Assembly (NCBI GenBank): GCA_936440205.1 | Contig: OW387139.1 | Span: 33,816,378 to 33,880,377, forward strand | DNA: 64,000 bases | Direction: 5' to 3' | DNA from: Lepidonotus clava | Taxonomy: Eukaryota > Annelida > Polychaeta > Phyllodocida > Polynoidae | Part shown: positions 50,854 through 60,800 of the stretch, in pieces | How positions within the stretch are numbered: position 1 is the stretch's first letter | Layout of the letters: each line of letters starts with the position of its first letter | Translations under genes and position numbers: made by a program | Notes under the pieces: model-generated | What the model saw: the letters and a program-made list of their open reading frames with translations, nothing else | Told to the model about the DNA's origin: nothing | Databases searched by the model: none

Positions 50854-51268
50854 TTTGTAGTGTTCTGGGCTCTAGGTTAGGCTCTAGGCTGCTGCTGGTT
50901 TGAGTGCTTGACGGTTTGATTCTGAGTATAATCTTTGTGGGGCATTCTATCAAGTATTAGCGTTTTATTTTGTTTGCTTTATCTTAATCTTAGGGCAAGA
51001 TTTATCTAGGGGCAGAAGTATTAGGTTTAGTCATTATGTGCATCTGCTGAATTGCTGCCCTCTGGTGAATGTTAATGTCGGTAAAGGTTTTGTAAATGTG
51101 CTGCCATCTATCGAATAATTGTTTAGGTTTGGAAATGTATCGCCCTCTGTGGATTAAGATAATGAATTTCTAACAGAGGTCTTTGGTGTTTGTTTAGATC
51201 GTGCAGTGCTGGTTGGCTAGTTTAAGCTGAAGGAATTAAGCAGTAAGTATAATAGTATATATTTACAA
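50854..51268. other. Intergenic stretch between divergent genes
   Basis: No coding frame. It separates the leftward glycoprotein gene from the rightward block, so it probably holds the glycoprotein promoter. A splice-acceptor-like TTTGTTTAGATCGTGCAG ends at about 51209, shortly before the first rightward ATG. Confidence 0.4.
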
Positions 51269-51694
51269 ATGAGTATTGTTATAGATTTTGTAAACGAATT
51301 TGGTATTAAGTGTTCTTGTTTTTTTTGTAGGGTTATTGTCAAAATTATTAAGCGGTGTTCTTTTTATTCGGAGTTGCTTAAAATTTGTCCTTGTGATAGT
51401 TTAGTTACTTTTTCAGATGTTGTTAAAGCCGCGACATTAGCTCAAGAGATTAATTCAAAATTATATAACAAGATAACATTAAAAGATTTATGTTTAGAAA
51501 CAATTGTGAATATTGCTCCTAAAATTACTAAAGATGAATTAGACACTTTAGGATTACCCTGGATTTTAAAAGAAGAAATTCTGAATTTTGCTGAGTCACA
51601 ATCCGAGGAGTTTGATGAATTTGCATATTTGTCAACGGTTGTAGTATTGTTTAGACATCATATAGGTTTTAATGTGCTATATACTGAAATTTAG
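51269..51694 (+). CDS. Unknown 141-residue protein of the element
   Basis: An intact frame, first of the rightward block. The N-terminal third has Cys pairs (CSCFFC, then CP.C further on). The rest is mostly helical in character with acidic stretches (KITKDELDTLGLPWILKEE). It does not share the SKR...FYKK core of its downstream neighbours. No family recognised. It is probably co-expressed with the following genes, which are packed within about 50 bases or overlap. Confidence 0.55.
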   Translation: MSIVIDFVNEFGIKCSCFFCRVIVKIIKRCSFYSELLKICPCDSLVTFSDVVKAATLAQEINSKLYNKITLKDLCLETIVNIAPKITKDELDTLGLPWILKEEILNFAESQSEEFDEFAYLSTVVVLFRHHIGFNVLYTEI

Positions 51695-51737
51695 TCAGCT
51701 TTATTAATGGGTTCTGCTTTTAGTTTTAGCTGTATTA

Positions 51738-52109
51738 ATGAGTACTGCATTAGTATTAAATTTTTCTGAGTCAAAGTGTAAATTTTGTTATTTTTATAAA
51801 TTGAAGAGGTCAGGGAATTCATGTAAAGAAAATCGTTGTTTTTGTAAAGTTTGTGCTAGTCATTTTTATTCTTTAGATTTTGAATTGGTTCCACCTTGTA
51901 TTCCTATTTTAACATCTTTAAAGGATAAAGTTGTTTCTAAAAGATATATTTTGAATTTAAATTTTAGATTATTAACATTTTATAAGAAAACTCCACTATA
52001 TAAGAGATTTATAGCTGATATTCAGCTTTTGGTTTATTTGCATTTTGCTTACTTTTGTTTTCACATTATAAGCCATGCGTCATTTATACTTTGTTTAGAT
52101 GACAAGTGA
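51738..52109 (+). CDS. Cys-rich small protein, tandem family member 1
   Basis: A 123-residue intact frame. It shows the family pattern: an aromatic/basic start, a CxCxxC knuckle (CFCKVC), a hydrophobic stretch, then VSKR, LNxNxR and TFYKK, and a hydrophobic C-terminal part. The knuckle may bind a metal. Its last bases overlap the start of the next frame. Function unknown; the family is not one I recognise. Confidence 0.6.
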   Translation: MSTALVLNFSESKCKFCYFYKLKRSGNSCKENRCFCKVCASHFYSLDFELVPPCIPILTSLKDKVVSKRYILNLNFRLLTFYKKTPLYKRFIADIQLLVYLHFAYFCFHIISHASFILCLDDK

Positions 52110-52515
52110 AGCAACATATGTTTTAGTACCATCTAGTTCGTTTCGATATCAGACTTGTCTTGATTTTGATAAAATTACGAGGCTGAATGGTACAGTTACT
52201 GAAATAAGGTGTTGTTGTCACACTTGTATTAGTTTGTATCTTTATTTTACACTTTTTGATCCTATTCCTAATTGCCATCTTATTTTACTTTATTCTAAAG
52301 GCAGGTTTATTTCAAAAAGAATTGCTTTGAATGAAAATTTAAAGATATGTTCATTTTATAAAAAGGTAATAAAAGAGAATTATGATAATGTAGCTGAATA
52401 TTATAATAGTTTATTGTTTGCTCATTATGCTTTTTTTTCTGCTGCTATTACAAAGCATGTCGGATATTCTTTAGTTTCAACATTAAGTGAATGTATTGTT
52501 GTTATGCCATTTTAG
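52099..52515 (+). CDS. Cys-rich small protein, tandem family member 2
   Basis: A 138-residue intact frame starting 11 bases before the end of the upstream gene. It carries the CCCHTC knuckle, ISLYLY, CHLILLYSKG, ISKRIALNENLKI and SFYKK, so it is a clear paralogue of its neighbours. Function unknown. Confidence 0.6.
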   Translation: MTSEATYVLVPSSSFRYQTCLDFDKITRLNGTVTEIRCCCHTCISLYLYFTLFDPIPNCHLILLYSKGRFISKRIALNENLKICSFYKKVIKENYDNVAEYYNSLLFAHYAFFSAAITKHVGYSLVSTLSECIVVMPF

Positions 52516-52530
52516 TATGCGATGTTTTGA

Positions 52531-52893
52531 ATGAAATCTTTTGAGCGCTTTCAGTTCAAGTCTTATCTTTGTTTTTATAAATCTAAGCGGTTGAAGAAAT
52601 TGGTTATAGAATATAAGTGCAATTGTCCAACTTGTATAAGTTTATATCTTTTTTCTTTTCATTTAAAATTAATTCCTCATTGTCATTTTATTTTATTGAG
52701 TTTTAGGGGTAAAATAATTTCAAAAAGAATTGCTTTAAAAGAGAATTTCAAAATATTATCATTTTATAGGAAGTCAGAAAAAGATAAATTGGTTAATTTT
52801 GTTGAATTGCAACGAAGTTTATTGTATATCCATTGTGCTTTCTTTTGTTCAGTCATTATAAAGCATGTTGGATATTCAATAACTTCAGGTTAG
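52531..52893 (+). CDS. Cys-rich small protein, tandem family member 3
   Basis: A 120-residue intact frame. CNCPTC, ISLYLF, CHFILLSFRG, ISKRIALKENFKI and SFYRK match member 2 closely. The second half lies in the first copy of a 344-bp tandem duplication. Function unknown. Confidence 0.6.
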   Translation: MKSFERFQFKSYLCFYKSKRLKKLVIEYKCNCPTCISLYLFSFHLKLIPHCHFILLSFRGKIISKRIALKENFKILSFYRKSEKDKLVNFVELQRSLLYIHCAFFCSVIIKHVGYSITSG

Positions 52894-53368
52894 GTTGTGG
52901 TATGAGAAGAAGATTTTATTTTTATAAATATATTTATTCAAATACTTCAAAACGTTTTAGAAAAAGAATTTGTCATTGTGCGCAGTGTCAACATTTGTTG
53001 GATCTTTATTGTTGTAAGAAATCTTGTCATTTTATTTTATTGAGTTTTAGGGGTAAAATAATTTCAAAAAGAATTGGTTTAAAAGAGAATTTCAAAATAT
53101 TATCATTTTATAGGAAGTCAGAAAAAGATAAATTGGTTAATTTTGCTGAATTGCAACGAAGTTTATTATATATCCATTGTGCTTTCTTTTGTTCAGTCAT
53201 TATAAAGCATGTTGGATATTCAATAACTTCAGGCTAGGTTACGGCATGAGAAGAAGATTTTATTTTTATAAATATATTTATTCAAATACTTCAAAACGTT
53301 TTAGAAAAAGAATTTGCCAATGTGCGCAGTGTTATCATTTGCTGGATCTTTTTTGTTGTAAGAAATCT
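52681..53368. repeat. 344-bp direct tandem duplication
   Basis: Two adjacent copies (about 52681-53024 and 53025-53368) differ at only a few percent of positions. The unit crosses a gene boundary, so duplication produced an extra member of the small Cys-rich family. The near-identity indicates a recent event. Confidence 0.85.
52902..53237 (+). CDS. Cys-rich small protein, tandem family member 4
   Basis: A 111-residue frame from the ATG at 52902 (MRRRFYFYKYIY). It has the CHCAQC knuckle and then the FILLSFRG and ISKRIGLKENFKI core. It spans the junction of the 344-bp tandem duplication, so its two halves resemble members 5 and 3 respectively. Whether it is expressed is unknown. Confidence 0.5.
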   Translation: MRRRFYFYKYIYSNTSKRFRKRICHCAQCQHLLDLYCCKKSCHFILLSFRGKIISKRIGLKENFKILSFYRKSEKDKLVNFAELQRSLLYIHCAFFCSVIIKHVGYSITSG

Positions 53369-53596
53369 TATACAGGTTTTTTTAGGTTTCATCAGATTCT
53401 AACTAAACGTGAAATTTTGAATATTAATGATAGAATATTTGAGTTTTGTCGAATGAATCCAGCAGAGTTTCTGATTCGATCATCAGAGTACATGTTAGGA
53501 TATTCAGAATTTTTTATCAAAATTGCTCAGATTTATTTAATTGTAGTGCGGCATGAAAAATATAGATTAGCTTATAAGCGTCGTAGGAAAATATAG
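53246..53596 (+). CDS. Cys-rich small protein, tandem family member 5
   Basis: A 116-residue frame from the ATG at 53246. The N-terminal part is nearly identical to member 4 (CQCAQC knuckle). The C-terminal part diverges (TKREILNINDRIFEF) and ends very basic (YKRRRKI). It is the last member of the cluster. Function unknown. Confidence 0.55.
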   Translation: MRRRFYFYKYIYSNTSKRFRKRICQCAQCYHLLDLFCCKKSYTGFFRFHQILTKREILNINDRIFEFCRMNPAEFLIRSSEYMLGYSEFFIKIAQIYLIVVRHEKYRLAYKRRRKI

Positions 53597-53717
53597 TTGA
53601 GATTGTTATTCAGATAGTGATTAATTGTAGTTCAGTATGAAATATATGCATGAAATATATAGCAATATATAACTATTGTAGGTAAAATTTGCTTAAGGTT
53701 AGGTGTGTCGTTTATAG

Positions 53718-54353
53718 ATGCAGATAAGTTATAGTATAAATTTAGTTATTTTCAAAGTCAATTTTTATCCGAAAATTAATTTTGATTTGTTTGCAATTCA
53801 TAGAAATATTAATGTTTCAACTGTTCTTTATAGAGGATCTTTAACATTTAAAAGAAAATCTTATACATTAAAAGTAACAAAGCATGGATTTTGTACTATT
53901 TATTTAAGGAGGAATTTTTCAAGTTTATTATCTGATATTTCTAAATTAGCTTTAGAAGTTTATGATTTTATTGAATTATATTGTTCATGTGAAGAGGTAG
54001 CAGATGATATTTCTATTTTTATAACGCCAAAGAATATTCAGATAACTTTTCAAATAATTTTTGTTTCAGAAAGGAGTAAAAGTTTTATGGAATTTTGTTT
54101 TAAGATAGTGGAAAGGTTTTCAGATAAATATAGTTTTGAGATTAAAGAGTCAAATTCGAGTGATTCTGTTTGGCTACCATATACAGGAACTGGCTCATCA
54201 TATTTTTCAAGTTTTCGTTTAATTTTGAATAAGCTTGAAAGTAATTGTATTTTAACATTTTCACATACTTTTAAAGGTAGTTGTTTAACAAGTAATGTTT
54301 TATATTTTTCTGAAGTTTGTAATGATATTAGGACCTGCTATTTAGGTATCTAG
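53718..54353 (+). CDS. Unknown 211-residue protein of the element
   Basis: An intact frame with no Cys cluster, signal peptide or clear membrane segment. Alternating hydrophobic and polar residues (KRKSYTLKVTKHGFCTIYLR, later NIQITFQIIFVS) suggest mostly beta structure. The position between the small Cys-rich genes and the acidic protein gives no clue. A diverged capsid-type fold cannot be excluded, but nothing in the sequence shows it. Confidence 0.55.
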   Translation: MQISYSINLVIFKVNFYPKINFDLFAIHRNINVSTVLYRGSLTFKRKSYTLKVTKHGFCTIYLRRNFSSLLSDISKLALEVYDFIELYCSCEEVADDISIFITPKNIQITFQIIFVSERSKSFMEFCFKIVERFSDKYSFEIKESNSSDSVWLPYTGTGSSYFSSFRLILNKLESNCILTFSHTFKGSCLTSNVLYFSEVCNDIRTCYLGI

Positions 54354-54364
54354 ATATTTAACTT

Positions 54365-55720
54365 ATGGCCAGCATTTTAGATGAATTGCTATTGTTAGTG
54401 GTGGGGTTTTTATTGAAAGTTAATTCTGATAATAAGCAGTTTTGGCATAAAGTAAAAGTTGATGATACTCATCCTTTTCATTATATTTTTTTGCAGTTGA
54501 AAGAGCAATTTATAAGTGAAAATAAATTAAATATATTTAAGGAGGAATTAAAGGCTACTCTTCTTGAACATTTAAAGAGTAGTCAAGCAACAAGGAATGT
54601 TGCTTATTTGATTATTTTTAGTGATGAAGAGAATTTAAGATTAGAGTTGCGGTCTTTTCAGAGTGTTATTTTGCAGAAGCTTGTAGATATTTTAAAATTA
54701 AGTATTGTAGTATATACTGGTTCTGGTCGATCTAATCATTTTTCACCGTTTGACCACTTATTTAGACAGGGTTTACCTTTGGTTATTCAGTGGAATAAAG
54801 ATCAAAATAAATTTGTTCAAACAAATTTAGGCTGTCATAAGTCATCAAAATTTTCAACTAATGAAGATTTGATTACTAAGAAATCTTTACAAAAATCATA
54901 TAAGAAAAGAAAGATAAATGGTAAACAATATAAGAGTGTAGAGAGGTTATCTTCAAGTGATTCATCTGAATCAGATGAAGATAGAAAAAAGGAAGATATT
55001 GAATTGAAGCGAAAATGTAAGAATGTTAATAGTGATTGTTCTAGTGTAAATGATGATTTGTGTGTATCAGATACAGATGAATATGAGGAGGTTGAAGAGG
55101 TTAATAAACAGATAAGTGACAAAAAGGTTAATGATTTCCTATTTGAGCTTAACAGATTAAAAGAGACTCAACAAAGTTTTGATAAAAGTCAAAATGATTT
55201 TGTAGATGAAGGTAAAGAAATAGGACAAAGGAAAATAGATAAGAATTGTTTTGGTAAAGAGTTTGAGGAAAATAAAACAAGTAAGAGGAAAAATATATCA
55301 GTTAATGTAAGTGAAAGTGGAAAACATCTTCAAGATTTTTCAACATGTTCAGTGATGTATCAAGAATCTAAGGAAAAGATTGATGCTAATATTTCAAAAT
55401 TTGTTGAAATTACTGACCGATTACGTAAACATGCATTAGTTATTCAAAATAATCTTTTGCCAGGAAATATTGAAACTTGCTTATGTTGTCCTGTACATTG
55501 TGCTCAGCCTTTGATTAAAGCTACAAAAGATAAGAGAGGTCCAAAAAAAAAAAAATATTTAATTTTATGTAGCGAGTGTAATAAAGAGTTATTGTCATTT
55601 TCGTTATTACGTTTACATAAATTACGTTTTCATTCAAATTATAATCCAAAAAGTCATTTGTTTATTCCACCGCCTATAAGAAATTATTCTACCATTTCTA
55701 GGAAATTTCAAGCGACGTAA
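54365..55720 (+). CDS. Unknown 451-residue protein, OTU-like N-terminus and zinc finger
   Basis: Starts 11 bases after the upstream stop. Residues about 30-155 are weakly like an OTU-type fold: a DxxxFHYI region, a long helix, then LSIVVYTGSG and LPLVIQWNKDQNKFVQ. The catalytic assignment is uncertain. Residues about 180-300 are charged and low-complexity, rich in Ser, Asp, Glu and Lys, with possible nuclear localisation signals (KKRK). The C-terminal part has CLCCPVHC and a classical-looking C-x2-C-x12-H-x4-H finger. It could act on chromatin, DNA or ubiquitin. The domain reading is an inference from pattern. Confidence 0.5.
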   Translation: MASILDELLLLVVGFLLKVNSDNKQFWHKVKVDDTHPFHYIFLQLKEQFISENKLNIFKEELKATLLEHLKSSQATRNVAYLIIFSDEENLRLELRSFQSVILQKLVDILKLSIVVYTGSGRSNHFSPFDHLFRQGLPLVIQWNKDQNKFVQTNLGCHKSSKFSTNEDLITKKSLQKSYKKRKINGKQYKSVERLSSSDSSESDEDRKKEDIELKRKCKNVNSDCSSVNDDLCVSDTDEYEEVEEVNKQISDKKVNDFLFELNRLKETQQSFDKSQNDFVDEGKEIGQRKIDKNCFGKEFEENKTSKRKNISVNVSESGKHLQDFSTCSVMYQESKEKIDANISKFVEITDRLRKHALVIQNNLLPGNIETCLCCPVHCAQPLIKATKDKRGPKKKKYLILCSECNKELLSFSLLRLHKLRFHSNYNPKSHLFIPPPIRNYSTISRKFQAT

Positions 55721-55735
55721 TATTGTGAGTACAAG

Positions 55736-56563
55736 ATGAGAATGTGTTCTTTAGCTTTTTTCCAACTTATGCAAAGTTGTTTGTACTTTTCAGCTTTGGT
55801 TTCTTTCTATGCAGGTAATATTGATCTTCCTTTAGTAATTGAAATTCCAGAACAAGATAGTTTATCAGAACAGGAGTGTATTGGAATAATTAAGGTTATT
55901 TCTGAACATGACGAAGAAGATTGGTTTCGAATGTTTAATGAATTTTCTGTTCAAGCACTTTTATTTTTTTCATCTTATTTCCATTGTGATGCTATTTTGA
56001 GTTATATTCAAAGTACTATGTGGACAAGTAAGAAGAGAATTGTAACTACTTTAAAAATGAGTTGTTATTTATTTGGCATAAAAGACAAATATACTCAGAG
56101 TATTTTGAATTCAATATCAAATTATTTAGGTACGCCAGAAGATTATATAATTTATCTTGTTAGACTTATCCATATTAAAGGAGAGAGACATGCAATGAGA
56201 GCATTATATAGGAAATTGAGGGATGTATCGCGGTATAGAAGATTGATTTTTTCAAAATTTGATGTGCATTGTTTATTTTGTTCGTTTCCAATTATTTTTT
56301 CTTATAAAGGCCCAAATTGTGAGATGGTTTTCCTTCAATGTTGTTTTAGACCAGTTCATATTGCAGGTTGTTTTGAAGGATTTCTTTCTCAAAGTTATGA
56401 TATGGAAGTTTATTGTTTTAAATGTAGAACTAAATGGCGCGAAGGAAGACCTATTTTAGATAATAGATCTAGATTGCATTGTATTGAAGAAAGGTTAAGT
56501 TATGTTCCAGATCATTTAAGACATATTCAGAAATATTCTTCAGAGTTTTTATTTGACAGGTAA
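55736..56563 (+). CDS. RING-like zinc protein of the element, 275 residues
   Basis: An intact frame 15 bases after the upstream gene. The N-terminal 180 residues are helical and hydrophobic or acidic. Near residues 182-240 is a Cys/His array (HCLFC, then CCFRPVHIAGCF, then CFKCRTKW), which fits a RING- or PHD-like cross-brace. RING proteins in DNA viruses often act as ubiquitin ligases. That role is only inferred here. Confidence 0.55.
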   Translation: MRMCSLAFFQLMQSCLYFSALVSFYAGNIDLPLVIEIPEQDSLSEQECIGIIKVISEHDEEDWFRMFNEFSVQALLFFSSYFHCDAILSYIQSTMWTSKKRIVTTLKMSCYLFGIKDKYTQSILNSISNYLGTPEDYIIYLVRLIHIKGERHAMRALYRKLRDVSRYRRLIFSKFDVHCLFCSFPIIFSYKGPNCEMVFLQCCFRPVHIAGCFEGFLSQSYDMEVYCFKCRTKWREGRPILDNRSRLHCIEERLSYVPDHLRHIQKYSSEFLFDR

Positions 56564-56714
56564 ATTGTTTTGATTTTATTAAAGGAAGATCAATATAACG
56601 GTTTTAGTTTTAAGGCATATTTAACTATTTATAAATTGCTTTGAGATTAATTAAGTATGTGAATTAGTTAATATAGGTTAATGTAAGAAAGTAGTTAATA
56701 TTTATAATAGAATA
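56564..56714. other. A+T-rich spacer
   Basis: No coding frame. It separates the RING-like gene from the structural-protein candidate and may hold the latter's promoter. Confidence 0.4.
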
Positions 56715-57698
56715 ATGACTGGGAAGATAGTTGATGGGTTTTATTTATCTTTAGTATCAAATGTTACTCATCCTACACGACATAATCTAACAAGCCATTT
56801 TTTTACTGAGTTACCTGTTGAAAAAACATGTAAGGGTTATTGGGAAGTGGCATTAGTCGAGATAGACTTTCCAATATCCTGGTATAATGTGCCAAGACAT
56901 CCAGAACAAGGTCGAAATTGGGTTTTAAGTAGAGATATTTTTAAATTAAAAGATCCTCGTTTTCGTGTAATTAAATCTATAGATCAAGTAGATATGACTT
57001 CAATTAAGAGGGTTACCAAATCTTTTGCTCATAAGTTTGGAAATTATACAATAAAGTCATTAATAAAAGAAATGAATGATAGATTTATAAAAGCAGATAA
57101 AACTGCATCGGAGGGGAGTGAAGGTTATCTTAATTATCGGAGGTGGACAAAACTTTATGTTGATGATCAAAATTTGATTTGCTCATTGTATGTCGGAACT
57201 GGTGATACCGTATTTTTGTCAACATATTTAGCTCAAGTTTTGCGTTTAGATCAATGTAAAGGAGTTATAAATTGGGGACATTTATGCGAATTTAAAGGTA
57301 ATAGGTTAGGTAGTACTGTTGGAGGTTTTAATGATGTATTAGCTTTGGATAAGGGAGGAGCATATAATCAAGTTATACAGGCTCAATATGGAACAGAATA
57401 TGTTGGATTAGGTATTCCTGTTTTTCCTACAGATTCAACAAATATTTATATTTATTCAGATATTGTTGATTATGAATTTGTAGGCAATGTTGAAACCAAA
57501 TTATTAAGAACTGTTCAAGCGTTTGGCAAGTTTGGAGATAATGTGAAGCATCGTTATGATTTTCCTTTATATAAGAAATTAGCTTATGATAGATTGAAAG
57601 AGATAGAAATTGTTATTAGAACTGATCAAGGAAAACCTGTTGAATTTGAGTATGGTAATGTATCACTTACATTGCATTTTAGGAGACTTGAGATATAA
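56715..57698 (+). CDS. Structural (capsid-type) protein candidate of the element
   Basis: A 327-residue intact frame. The start (FYLSLVSN..., then LTSHFFTELP, then GYWEVALVEIDFPISWYNV) matches a motif order seen in a protein family found beside polymerase and integrase genes in animal Polintons. There it is typically FYxxLPSN, then a GxWEVxLxEIxxPxSW stretch. The rest looks mostly beta. I take it to be a jelly-roll-type structural protein, more likely the minor (penton-like) capsid. The exact class needs a profile search. The family link is from memory. Confidence 0.55.
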   Translation: MTGKIVDGFYLSLVSNVTHPTRHNLTSHFFTELPVEKTCKGYWEVALVEIDFPISWYNVPRHPEQGRNWVLSRDIFKLKDPRFRVIKSIDQVDMTSIKRVTKSFAHKFGNYTIKSLIKEMNDRFIKADKTASEGSEGYLNYRRWTKLYVDDQNLICSLYVGTGDTVFLSTYLAQVLRLDQCKGVINWGHLCEFKGNRLGSTVGGFNDVLALDKGGAYNQVIQAQYGTEYVGLGIPVFPTDSTNIYIYSDIVDYEFVGNVETKLLRTVQAFGKFGDNVKHRYDFPLYKKLAYDRLKEIEIVIRTDQGKPVEFEYGNVSLTLHFRRLEI

Positions 57699-57829
57699 AA
57701 ATTACCTTATGATAGATATAAAGAGATTGGAATTATTGATAATTCTGATCAGAGAAGTATGTTCAGGTTGAAGTCTATTCAGATCAAGCAAGAGAATGTA
57801 TTTTTACTTAACGTATAAGGAAAATTGAT

Positions 57830-60800
57830 ATGAGGCCTAAAAGGGTTTTAAATAAAGATTTAGTGAGGAGACGTAGGGCTTTAAATAACCTCTTAGTTGA
57901 TTATGATTTTGTTCCACAGAAAAAGCGTATAGATATTGAGCTATATCTGTATTTAAAATCTAAAGTTTTGTATAAGAAACTAGTGAAAGAGCTTTCTCGG
58001 CATGGAGGTATCAAATTTCAACTTTCTTTAAAGGTTTTATTAGGTAAATATAAGGTAGATACTGAAGAGTACTTTGAATGTCAACCATGGTTTCAGAGTC
58101 GTGTTACTCAGTTGTTGACTTTCCATTCTATTAAAGATAAACTTAATGAAGCTAAAAGATTAATTTTAGCATTTTTTGATGGGTTTATTCAGATGGGGTC
58201 AGGTTGGTTTTTGAAAGAAATTCAACTTTTACGTTTATCAGTTTATAGGTTTAATCCTTTTGGCGGGTGTGCATATATATCTCTTCCACTTCCTAATAAG
58301 CATTCACTTGTTAATATATTATGTGAAGATAATAGATGTTTTGTTTATTGTGTATTAGCTGCCTTTAAGAAATGTAAGAATCCTAGCAGATTTTCAAATT
58401 ATCTTGATATGGTTTCTACTTTAGATTTATCTGGTCTTTCATTTCCAACAAAATTAAGTGAAATACCAAGATTTGAAAAGAAAAATGGTATAACTATAAA
58501 CGTTTTTGGTATACATTTTGTATCTCTTACGTATGTTCCTTTTCCTATGTATATTTCAGTGAATTTTGAAAAAAGTAATCATAAGAAGCATGTTAATTTA
58601 CTTTTATATAATAATCATTATATGTTGATTAGGAATATTAGTTCATTTCTTACTCCATTTTTTTGGAAGAAATCAAGATATTTCTGTAAAAAATGTCTTA
58701 TTTCATTTTCAAACAAAACATCATTTAATCTTCATGAAAATGCTGATTGTACAAGTAAAGTATTTACTGGTCAACTTTATCATATGCCGTTACAGGGAGA
58801 AAGAGCTCGTTTTGTGAATTATGCTAAACAAATTAAAAACCATTTTATTATTTATGCAGATTTTGAAACATATAATGTTGCTTTGAATAAACAGAAAGGT
58901 AAATCAACTTTGAAAACAGAGCATAACCTTAATGCAGTGGGAGCTATACTTTTATCAAAATATTCTGAATATTCAAAACCACCTTTTATTTATGTTGGAC
59001 CAAATGTTATTAAAAAGTTCATAGAATATATTTATCAAATGAGGGCAGAAATTTCATACATATTTGAGAAAAATAGGAAACCATTAAATTTAACACCTTC
59101 GGATATTTTGCATCTTTCACAGCAAACATGCTGTTATCTATGCGGCATTAAATTTAGGAAGGGGTTGAAAAAAGTAATAGATCATGCTCATTTAGGGAGA
59201 GAGGGGAAAGGAAGAGATGTCAATTACGCATGTAATACATGTAATTTAACATATAGTGCACTTAAATTCCCTTTGTTTAAAATCCCAATCGTTATGCATA
59301 ATTGTATGAATTATGATTTACATTTTGTTGTTCAGAATATTTATAAGTTTATTGCAGATGATATTACTGTTATTCCAAAATCTTCAGAAAAGTTTCTGAC
59401 AATGTTTTTTGATAGTTTTTACTTTATTGATTCATTTCAATTCTTACCAAATTCTCTTTCTAATCTAGCAGATTTATTAGTAAAAAAAGATGTAAATGAT
59501 TTAAAGGAAACAAAGAAATATTTTCCAAATGAGAAATATTTACCTTATGTAATGCGTAAAGGGGTTATGTGCTATGATTATATAGACTCATGGAAAAAGT
59601 TAGACGAGTGTAAGTTACCTTCACGTAAAGCTTTCTTTAATTCATTAACAAATAAACATATTACATCAAAAGATTATTATCATGCTTTAGAAATGTTTAA
59701 AATTTTAAAATGTAAGACAATAAAGGATTATTTGAAACAATATTTGAAGATAGATGTTTTACTATTAGCTGATGTATTTGAATCATTTAGGGAGCAGTCT
59801 TTGGATTTTTATTCTTTAGACCCTGCGAAGTATTTAACAGCACCATCTTTGAGTTATGACGCGATGTTAAAGTTTACTGGAGTTAAGTTTGATTTATTAA
59901 CGGAATATGACATGTATGAATTTTTTGAAAAGGGTATTCGAGGTGGAATAACAAATGTTATGAAAAGGTTTGCTAAAGTTAAGAACAAGGGGGAACATAT
60001 ACTTTATGTTGATGCTAATAATTTGTATGGTTATGCTATGGTTCAACCTTTACCTTTTAAAGATTTTGCTTGGATAGATCCTAAGAAATATTGTAGTTTT
60101 GATGTTTTGAAAATAGAAGATTCAGCACCAATAGGATATGTATTAGAAGTTACTTTAAATTATCCAATAGAGTTGCATGATTTACATAACATGTTTCCTT
60201 TGGCGCCAGAGAAGATAAGTATTGATTATAGTCAGCTTTCGCCCTATGCAATTTCTGTTTTAAAAGAGTTTGATATTAATTATACTAAAAGTACCGTTAA
60301 GTTAATTTCAACGTTATCACAAAAGAAGAGGTATATTTTACATTATAGAAATTTAAAGTTATACTTGCAGCTGGGACTGACAATTGAAAAAATTCATAGA
60401 ATTTTATCTTTCAAACAATCTTGCTGGATGAAGCCATACATTGAATTTAATAATCAGAAAAGAAAGGAGTCAACATCTGATTTTGATAAAGAATTTTTCA
60501 AATTAATGAATAATTCTACTTTCGGCAAATGTATGGAGAATGTTAAACGAAGGGTTAAGATGGTTTTAACGTCAAATCAAAAGAGATGTTTAAATATAAT
60601 AAAGAAACCAACTTTTCAATCATTACATATATTTAATTCGAAATTTGTAGGTGTCCAGTATAGGAAAGCAGAACTGAAGTTAGATAAGCCGATTTATGTA
60701 GGTTTTACTATATTGGATTTGTCAAAAATGCATATGTTTAATTTTCATTACAATGTTATGTTAAAAACATTTGGTTTAGGTTCATTACAACTTCTTTATA

